From: Chionomys nivalis
Lineage: Eukaryota; Chordata; Mammalia; Rodentia; Cricetidae
Length of the DNA stretch: 64,000 nt
Assembly: GCF_950005125.1 (NCBI RefSeq)
Contig: NC_080086.1
Coordinates: 64,643,326-64,707,325 of the forward strand
Reading direction: 5' to 3'
The position numbers and the translations under genes were made by a program. The notes under the pieces are model-generated. The model saw only the letters and a list, made by a program, of their open reading frames with translations. It did no database searches and was not told the DNA's origin. Each line of letters begins with the position of its first letter. Position 1 is the first letter of the stretch. Positions 57,163 through 64,000 of this stretch are shown here, piece by piece.

Positions 57163-57583
57163 AAGACTGTTTGAAACCAAAGCACTGCGCAGCACGTTCA
57201 GCTCAGGAACTCACCTTTCAAGTTGGAGTGTATTATGAAAACTCTCATCAAATAGTTGCCGAGTGAATCACCGTGGTGATGACAGGGAGAAGTCACTCAC
57301 TCAAATAACTCCAGCATCACGACAGTTCAGCAAGCAGCATCGTTCGCCTGTCTTTGCCTGCATCTCTACAAGCATTTCTGTAGCACAGGTGGGAACGTGG
57401 GCCGGGTGTATTACCAAGCTATGCCCACTGGGAACTGATCAGACGCTGTGACTACAGTGACTTCCGGAAGGTGTTGTATCAGTTGATATTCCCAAGACAA
57501 AATATATGGATTCTTTGTTAGCAGAGAGTGATTGGAGGCAAACCACGAGGCCAAAGCCCTTGAAAGCTGGCTGTGTGGTACTA
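57163..57583. other. Unique intronic sequence
   Basis: Nothing recognised. Confidence 0.5.
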
Positions 57584-57644
57584 TGAATGCATGCATGCGT
57601 ACATGCATACATGTGTGTGGTGTGTGTGTGTGTGTGTGTGTGTG
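57584..57644. repeat. (CATG)n/(TG)n compound repeat
   Basis: Alternating purine-pyrimidine tract, able in principle to adopt Z-DNA. Confidence 0.93.
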
Positions 57645-57954
57645 AAAAAGAGAAAGAAAGTCTCAGCCACTAGACATTAGTATATATTACCCAGGAGTCA
57701 TATAAAAGTGTTTATTATAAATGATTGAGCTACTCACACTAATAAACACATCATGAACCCATTGGGATTCATATCCATCTTAACACTGACCCATACTCCC
57801 CCACTGGCTCTAATGCAGTGTTAACTGTAGTTACGTTGTGTGGTTACCCAAACACTGCTCATTCTTCCTCTAATATTCCAAATATTCCAGAAGAGTAAAA
57901 TAGGCTTTTGCTATCATAAAGACATGTCAGAATTTGTTTATATGCACATGTGAG

Positions 57955-58272
57955 TGCATGAGTGAGTGAGTGAGTGAGTGTGCGTGTGTGCACACACATG
58001 TGAATGAGCATGTGGATGCCAGAGGGCAGCCTTAGGTGTTATCCCCAGGATACCACATATCTCCATCAGACAGGGTCTCTCATTGGCCTGGCATTTACCA
58101 AGTTAGCAAGGGTGGCTGGACACGGAGCCCACAGGAACCACCTAGTTCAGCCTCACCAGACTACAGTTACGAGTTTATTCTGCTCATGCTACATAAGATC
58201 TGGGGACTGAACCCAATTGGGCTCTCATAAGACACGAACTTTTCTTACTGACTGAGCCATTCCCCTAGTTTC
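57955..58272 (-). mobile_element. (GTGA)n plus RSINE-type SINE, antisense
   Basis: GTGA units at 57955-57980, then cagggtctctcattggcctg, gatctggggactgaacccaa, ttactgactgagccattccc. Confidence 0.75.
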
Positions 58273-58289
58273 AAATCTACTTTTCATAT

Positions 58290-58463
58290 TTTTTAAAAAA
58301 TTATTTATTACTGCATGTGTGCATGCATGCGTGCAAACCAAAACCAAAACTTTCAAAAGTCAGTTCTCTCCTTCCATCTTTGTGTGGCTTTGGGGAATTG
58401 AACTCAGTTCATCAAGCTTTTGCAGCAATCACTTTGACCTATTGATCCATCTTACTGGCCCCA
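58290..58463 (-). mobile_element. tRNA-derived SINE, antisense
   Basis: gtcagttctctccttccatc, ggggaattgaactcagttca, tgatccatcttactggcccc. Confidence 0.72.
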
Positions 58464-58929
58464 TAATCCATTTTTTTGAAAACAACAAGAAACATCCCAA
58501 AGAAGAGTGACATTGGTGACATGAGAATTTGCCTCCAACCACCCTACCCTTGACTATCAAAGAGCTGTCTGGGATGGATGCTGACAGCCCTGGCTGGTGT
58601 TTGGCAGACGAGGCATATTTAGAGTGTCCTAGGTAGACACTCCATGAGGTCGTGCTGACAGGTTCCCAAGGCAGGGATGAAGAGCATGGAGCCTGAACCC
58701 CGTAGAGAAGAGGAATGAGCTGGCTGACATGAGCCAGACTCTGAGGCTGAGGCGCTGCCGTTTGTTTCCCAGGCAGGAAAGGTGAGTGCTGGAAGATTAA
58801 ACCAACAGCCAAGCGCCAGCAAGCTGAAGGAGCGCCATGTCTGAGTCCTTCCTGGGGCAGCCTCCTGCGTCTTTGTGAAACTGAGAAGCCAAAGGCTCAA
58901 GTGAGGAAAGTAGTTCTTTCAGGCAGCTG
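58464..58929. other. Unique intronic sequence
   Basis: Nothing recognised. Confidence 0.5.
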
Positions 58930-59020
58930 CGTTTGTGATTCTGGCCCCCAGGAGGCAGAGGCAGGAGGATGGTGCATTCCTGGGCTATGCGGAAAGATCC
59001 TGCCTCAGTCTACAGCTCCA
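58930..59020 (+). mobile_element. B1 SINE fragment
   Basis: ccaggaggcagaggcaggag, ttcctgggctatgcggaaag. Confidence 0.6.
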
Positions 59021-59081
59021 AAAATAATAGATACATCAACACACAGAATTCAGTAGACTAGAAGATGACTCCATGCTGGTG

Positions 59082-59114
59082 TTTTTTTTTTTTTTTTTTT
59101 TTTTAAAAAAAAAA
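59082..59114. repeat. Poly(T)23-poly(A)10 junction
   Basis: 23 T followed directly by 10 A: a T-run/A-run palindrome, likely two retroposon tails meeting or slippage. Confidence 0.9.
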
Positions 59115-59267
59115 GCTTCCTCAGGCTTAAGACAAACCAGTATTAGATGGAGCACAATTAGGTTCCCATAAGCTTCTGGTTTTTCGTAACCCCAGGTAAC
59201 AACAGTCTTTATTTCTTAAGTCGTATTTAATACAACACATTCATGATGCTTCAAAAGAATTAGCCTA

Positions 59268-59350
59268 GCCACGGTGGTGGCACATGCTTTTAAACGGGCA
59301 GATCTCTGTGAGTTCAAGGCCAGCCATGTCTACATAGTGAGTTCCACCCT
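59268..59350 (+). mobile_element. B1 SINE, internally deleted
   Basis: cacggtggtggcacatgctt, then directly gggcagatctctgtgagttc and aaggccagccatgtctacat. The GGAGGCAGAG segment is missing. Confidence 0.8.
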
Positions 59351-59524
59351 GGAGAGAGAGGTAGGGGTGTCTAGACCTGAGCATGTGGGTTAAAGGAGCA
59401 CACCCCTTTGCGTTTGAGCTGACGCTCAGAGGTGGTTCTGCCAGCTAGATTTTTGGCTTTCCTGACTTCAGGGAAGATTTTTGTATTTGCCATTTGCCCT
59501 AGGAGACATTACGAAACTAACCAA

Positions 59525-59742
59525 GGGGCTGGAGGGATGCCTTAGCAGTTAAAGGAGCCCACTGCTGTTACAGGGCACGTGAGTTTAGTTTCTAGTAACC
59601 ACATGGGTGGCCCACAACCACCTGTGACTCCAGCTCAGGGGATTTGATACTGTGTTTCGGCCTCCATGGGCATTTTACTCATGTGCACAAATCTACACAT
59701 ACACACACACACAATTTTTAAAAATCTTAACAAAAATAAAAT
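59525..59742 (+). mobile_element. B3/B2 SINE
   Basis: ggggctggagggatgcctta, gtggcccacaaccacctgtg, actccagctcaggggatttg, CA-rich tail. Confidence 0.88.
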
Positions 59743-59889
59743 GCAAACCAAAGTCAGCAGAAAAGTCTCCCAAGCCCTCTCTATCTAGAAATATATATAT
59801 TTAAGTTTATATCTTAAAATTATATGATCAGAAATACTTGAAAAAGCTATACGTCAAGTCACTTTTGCAATTGACAACCAGGTGTGGCA

Positions 59890-60112
59890 GAGGGCTGGAA
59901 AGATGGCTCAGAGATTAAGAGCACCGACTACTCTTGCAGAGGATATCGGTTCAGTTCCCAGCACCTATCTGGTGGCACACAGTCCTGTGTAACTCCAGTC
60001 CCAAGGTACCTGACACCCTTGTGGCCTCCTTGGGCACTGTGTGCATGCGGTGCTCAGGTGTCCACACAGGCAAGACACTCATACGCTAAAAGTAAGTCAA
60101 AATTTAAAAAGA
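59890..60112 (+). mobile_element. B3 SINE, near full length
   Basis: gggctggaaagatggctcag, gttcagttcccagcacctat, actccagtcccaaggtacct, aaaatttaaaaag tail. Confidence 0.9.
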
Positions 60113-61384
60113 AAAGGCACGAAATAGTTAGTGTTGCAAGCTGATGTTCAGTAACACAGGCCATAGGCAAAGCAGAACTGTGAACTCTCAGCAAGGTTCC
60201 AACTCTGTCCTGGCCAGCAGTACAGGCGGAAGCAGCTTTAATGACAGCTCGTGAGTGGCCAACCACACTTACAATCGTGAGGATGGCTTTGACGCACAGG
60301 GCAGTGGGTGAAGGCAGAAGGTCCCCACAGCACCTGTCTGAGGATCTGGGCACACAGGTCACATGTGAGGTCATGCAGAGCTTGCAAACCCCTCCATCTG
60401 TGCTCCCCAGGCCTCCAGATGGTTCTGACAGAAGCATATTGCTGTAGAAGATGCTAGAAAGGTTTTTAGTGTGGGATGACCTGATGCCTGCCTGCTTTAG
60501 AGGGCAGCGTGGTGACGGGGGCCTTGTTCCAAACACATATTGCAAAGGTCCAATGGAAAAGTCATCTGTTTGTCATGGGTTACCATAGTAACAAGAGTGC
60601 AAAGCATCATTTACTCCTATAAGAAAAGTCTCTCTTGCAAGACACATTACTTAAAAGATCACCTTGTCCCGAGGAAACCAAATGCTGGGAGAGCAAATAG
60701 GGTCAGCAACCTTGCCAGCATCTATCTACCCCTCTCCAGGCCTCACTGCCAGCGAGCACACCCTAATTGCCCGGTACGGAAGGCATGAGTCTTTCAGGAC
60801 TCATGAAGGGTGGACAGTAGAGGCCTGAAAGATGACATTTCCCTGATGAACCCTCAGCATGAACCCAAAACAAGGTCACCGCCGTGCTCGCCTCCACGAC
60901 AGCCTTCTCTGCGCTCCACAGTCTTCACCTAGGGAAAGCACCGCAGAAACAGGCTTTATCTCTGAGTTAGAAAGCCCCTCGCTGTCACAGAATCAGGTTG
61001 GTTTCCAGTGCAGAGTTGATTTAACGTCTTTGCGGTGGCAGAGGCGGAGCCTGGGACTCTGGGCCTCCAGGTACCGGTTTTATTTTCCCACTTTACAGAA
61101 GGGAAACCACTGTTTGTTGAGCACCAAAGAGCAGGCACAGACGCCTGGCCAGGAAAACTCGTTGGTTTGAAACGTACGGAAGAATGCCGAGGCTTACTTG
61201 AGTTTGTCCCCCGCCAGGTGGCACCGACTAGAAATCACTCGGGCAGGTTTTCTGGCAGAGACAGGGTGAGGAGCTTGAGGCAAGCTCAGGTGGTGACCTG
61301 TGGGTCATAGAACCCACGTAACCTGCCCCGACATCTAGAATTCTCTGGCGCTCTGAGTACCAACAACAAGGGGATGGGTGGCAT
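60113..61384. other. Repeat-poor intron 1 sequence near the promoter
   Basis: No repeat recognised. The 163-codon minus frame at 60054-60545 overlaps the B3 tail and has no recognisable domain. Confidence 0.5.
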
Positions 61385-61520
61385 TGAGATTAATTAAGCT
61401 CTTACTGCATACCAGACATTAGTCTGCAGGCAGCAAGTCTATCCAGTAGCCCTCTTAACATTCCCATTTCACAGAGAGGAAAAACAAGGCACAGAAAGGC
61501 TATGTAATGCTCACAACTTA
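61385..61520 (-). mobile_element. MIR relic, antisense
   Basis: gctcttactgcataccagac, cattcccatttcacagagag, gcacagaaaggctatgtaat: well-preserved MIR in reverse. Confidence 0.85.
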
Positions 61521-62799
61521 ACCTCTTGTTCCCTGGACACAAGGGAGGTGCCATGTTTCTAAAGTTGCCATTTGGGCCACACTGCCCACACTCTGTCCCT
61601 CAGAACATGGATAAGTGTTGGGATATAAGCCTGAGCCTCTACTAACATCCAGGCCTCTCTCAGGACAATCGAGGGTTTTCTAGACCGTGTTTATCGATGA
61701 AATACTGGCTGATTTGCCTGGAGCTGTCTAAGAAAAATCAGAGAAAGCAGCTTCAGAGGAAATATCACAAATTAAAGGCACGTGGGAGGCAACCGTTTGA
61801 ATAAAGGTACACACCTAAGGACTGTGATTTTTCTTTTCTTTTAAAGAGTATTAAATAAAAAGAAATCCTCACTGGTGTAAATTAATTCCCTTTCACATGC
61901 ATTTTTTAACTACTCATTCTGGAACCGTACAAGCTGGCTTTTATAGCTTGGTCAATCTTAGGTTTTCAATTGCTTTTCTCTCTCTCAGAGAAGCAGAGAG
62001 GACGCTGAACAGAACACGCAGGCAAGGAGAAAATCACTGTGTGAGAGCTAGAGGCTGGGGAGCTGTCAGCAGCTGCTGGGAGGCACCTCTGCCTCACGTT
62101 CTCACTGAATAAAAACAGCCTTGCCACCCTAGAGCTCAACCACAAAGACACCAAACAGTGAGTTCTAGAGTTTTCTACGCCATCTCTCAAAGCCACATCA
62201 AAATCCCTGAGATGGGACTGGTCTGCTGACCACAGTGAGGTGACGTTCCACTTCTTGGTCCACCTAGGACAGCGGCTCTTTGCCCTGTCCTTCCTTCCTC
62301 TATAAAATGGGAACAAGGATGGCTCCTTCTTTCATCAGATGGGTGCATAAGCCAAATGAGTGAAGGAATTAGAACTGCTTGGCAACACCAGGCAAACACT
62401 CATGGTGCTCTAGCTAGTAAATACTCTTGGGCAGGGTGGGAGGGGGATGGGAAACACCTACCTGCTTCCCAACACCCCCACTTTCACAGCTTGTATAGAT
62501 GTATTTGAAGGGAAAACCGGTGTTAGCAGACACCCGAAAAAGTGAAGAAATCTGCCCTTATCTGTCGCTTCAGGTGAGGAAGCAGCTAGAAACTTCAAGA
62601 TGTGTTCCCTCCTGCCCCAGAGCAGGACTAGATTTCCCAGGGCAGGATTGAGGGGGACTTGTGAGCTGTCCCTCTCCTTGGCTGGGACAGGCTGCAACTC
62701 TGTGCATATTCTGGGGAGGGGAGTTCCAAGCTTCCCTTTGAGCTCTATTGACCCAGGAGCAAGTATCTTACTTTACAGGGCTTTAATTATTAACAATTA
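61521..62799. other. Repeat-poor intron 1 sequence
   Basis: No repeat or exon recognised. Lies 1-2.3 kb downstream of exon 1 in Tgfa sense. Confidence 0.5.
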
Positions 62800-62960
62800 G
62801 AACCGGATTCTCACGAGCTCAGGCGATCTCAAACTCGCTATGTAGATAAGAATGGTATTGAACTTATGATCCCACTGCCTCTCCCTTCCGAGCGCTGGGG
62901 TTACAAATCTGGCTTTACATGGTGCTTGGGATCCTTCCCAAGGCCCACTGACCTACAGCC
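62800..62960 (-). mobile_element. B4 SINE, antisense, diverged
   Basis: gatctcaaactcgctatgta, cttccgagcgctggggttac, then a decayed ID head. Confidence 0.6.
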
Positions 62961-63329
62961 TCAGCCACTTTACAGGGTTTTTAAATGCTGAAGATACCAG
63001 AAAAGATTCACAAGGCGGCAGAAATGACCGGGACACCTGGGTGCCTCCGTCCACCCTGTCAAACATCACAGACCCTGCACCAGACAGATGAAAGTGCACA
63101 CTGCGCTTGGGGAACACACATGTTAAGGACAGACCGGTTACCAAAGCACACACCTGCGAGCTTCGCAGCGGGAAAGCTCTCCCGCCTCCCAGACACGCCG
63201 GGACGCGTGTCCCTTCCCCCACCCCCGTTTATGTCCAAGAACCAACTCTCAGGAAACTGGTCACGCTCAGGTGTCACTTCGGCCTCTTCTGACAGGGACA
63301 CTATGGCTTCCAGGGAAGCTCATTAACAG
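62961..63329. other. Transition into the CpG island
   Basis: No repeat recognised. CpG content rises from about 63155. Confidence 0.6.
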
Positions 63330-63765
63330 AACGATTAATCGGCACAAAAAGCCCAAACCCACCCAACGCCTAGGAGAGCTTGAAGTCGAAGGCGGAGGGC
63401 GCCCAGCAACGTGGACTCCCACCCCGGGGAAAAGAAAGGGGCTCAAGCCAGGGGCACCCAGAGGGTCGCACTCAAACACCCCGCTCTCAGGCGGCTCCGG
63501 AGGAGCCCGGCTCCGTGACAAGCAGGTAGGCAGGAGGGCGTGGGCACCGGCGAGCCGACGTCGCGTAGAGTAAAGTTCAAGCCGGATCTCACCGCCCGGC
63601 TGCCACCTCGCCAGGACTGTCCCCCCCGCTTCACAGTTCACAGTGACTCCCGGTCGCTCGCACGCTCCCACCCACTTCAAACATCCCCCTTTCCCAAGCG
63701 GACTCCGGAGCACCACAGAGGGCAGTCTGGAGTGGGCCCGGGAACACCGAGTGTCATCTACGTAC

Positions 63766-63805
63766 CCAGCGCTAGCAGAGCGAGCTGTCCGGCCGCGGGG
63801 ACCAT
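63766..63805 (-). CDS. Tgfa: Tgfa coding exon 1 (signal peptide start)
   Basis: Read on the minus strand, ATG at 63805-63803 opens 13 codons plus one base and translates to MVPAAGQLALLALG, the last Gly being completed by exon 2. This agrees with the N-terminus of rodent pro-TGF-alpha as I remember it (human begins MVPSAGQLALFALG). The exon ends in a strong donor, GTACGTAG, at 63765-63758, leaving a phase-1 junction. The start context is good: A at -3 and G at +4. The peptide is the basic-poor, Leu/Ala-rich first half of a secretory signal. TGF-alpha is made as a type I membrane precursor, shed by ADAM17-type proteases, and activates EGFR. The exon lies in the CpG island and is too short to stand out as an open reading frame. 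Its in-frame match with exon 2, 35 kb away, makes the call secure. Confidence 0.96.
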
Positions 63806-64000
63806 CTTCCGAGCGCAGGGCGCTGCAGCCACCGCGCTCCCTGCGGTTGGCTAGTGACCGCGCGCCGCCGCGGTGAGAGCGGGGAAAAAGGCGCAGGCGG
63901 CAGGGCCGGCCCCCGGCGCGCGGGCGGAGGGACGACCGCGCCTCCCGGTGGCACTGGCCGGCACGCTGCCCACGGCGGAAACGGGAAGGAGGTTCCCGCC
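63806..64000 (-). promoter_or_regulatory. Tgfa: Tgfa 5'UTR and proximal promoter, TATA-less and GC-rich
   Basis: This is the sequence immediately upstream of the Tgfa ATG on the minus strand. It is very GC- and CpG-rich and I see no TATA box. There is a GC box, GGGCGG, at 63922-63927, and CCCGCC at 63995-64000 (which reads GGCGGG on the minus strand), both compatible with Sp1-family binding. Known TGFA promoters are TATA-less and Sp1-dependent, which fits. The transcription start cannot be placed from sequence alone, so the border between 5'UTR and promoter is undefined. The promoter probably continues beyond the window's right end. Confidence 0.75.

Larger units (their letters stand above)
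28952..63765 (-). other. Tgfa: Tgfa intron 1 (complete, 34,814 bp)
   Basis: Bounded by the exon 1 donor GTACGTAG and the exon 2 acceptor with its tract CCTCTCTGCTTCCCCCACAG. The intron is phase 1. It holds SINEs, hAT-type repeats, an L1 fragment, MIR relics and tandem repeats, listed separately. The repeat-poor parts (28.95-32.7, 36.65-42.05 and 60.1-62.8 kb) are where regulatory elements are most likely. I found no further exon on either strand. Confidence 0.93.
63330..64000. promoter_or_regulatory. CpG island over Tgfa exon 1
   Basis: CpG dinucleotides are dense from about 63330 to the window end, against a strongly CpG-depleted background elsewhere. A smaller CpG cluster (63155-63216) precedes it. 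The island covers the promoter, exon 1 and the first roughly 430 bp of intron 1, and is cut off by the window edge. Several frames stay open here on both strands. That is expected of GC-rich DNA and is not evidence of further genes. Confidence 0.9.

Noticed and set aside
60054..60545. 163-codon minus-strand open frame in Tgfa sense
   Set aside because: It begins in unique sequence and runs into an antisense B3 tail; no domain or consistent splice sites, so not treated as an exon.
63271..63954. Multiple open frames in the CpG island, both strands
   Set aside because: GC-rich DNA has few stops. Only the exon 1 signal-peptide frame has homology and splice support.

Overview
This is mammalian, specifically rodent, chromosomal DNA. 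It carries dozens of B1, B2/B3, B4/RSINE and ID SINEs, rodent hAT-type repeats, L1 fragments, older MIR relics and many microsatellites. The best-preserved B1 (10010-10155) has a 3' half containing ...aggacaggctccaaagccac..., a form I associate with cricetid rodents (hamsters, voles, deer mice) rather than Mus or Rattus. There is no bacterial or viral gene organisation.

The one gene I can support is Tgfa (transforming growth factor alpha, an EGF-receptor ligand), on the minus strand. Coding exon 1 is at 63766-63805 in a CpG island at the right edge. It encodes the start of the signal peptide (MVPAAGQLALLALG) and ends in a GTACGTAG splice donor. Coding exon 2 is only 54 bp (28898-28951). It completes the signal peptide and begins the propeptide, including the N-glycosylation sequon NST. 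Both exons have canonical splice sites and phase-1 junctions that join in frame. Intron 1 (28952-63765) is therefore 34.8 kb. Everything left of 28898 is intron 2, which continues beyond base 1. I did not find exon 3 (the start of the EGF-like module), so the mature growth-factor exons lie outside the window.

Layout: 1-28897 is intron 2, rich in repeats, with three minisatellites (1472-1726, 7647-7957, 12532-12630), an L1 3' end, a solo-LTR-like element (25499-26033) and nested SINE and hAT insertions. 27.3-32.7 kb, around exon 2, is poor in repeats. 32.7-36.7 kb is repeat-rich. 36.7-42.0 kb is the longest SINE-free stretch of intron 1; it holds a cluster of three perfect AP-1 heptamers, a recent 45-bp duplication and a CpG-dense patch. 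42-60 kb is repeat-rich again. 60.1-62.8 kb is repeat-poor. 63.3-64.0 kb is the promoter CpG island with exon 1.

I see no undescribed protein system. The items most worth a second look are candidate intronic regulatory elements and repeat structure: an array of Pol III A-box-like motifs derived from a SINE head, and the same SINE-in-SINE arrangement at two loci. All family names are from memory, repeat boundaries are by eye (about +/-10-20 bp), and no database was consulted.
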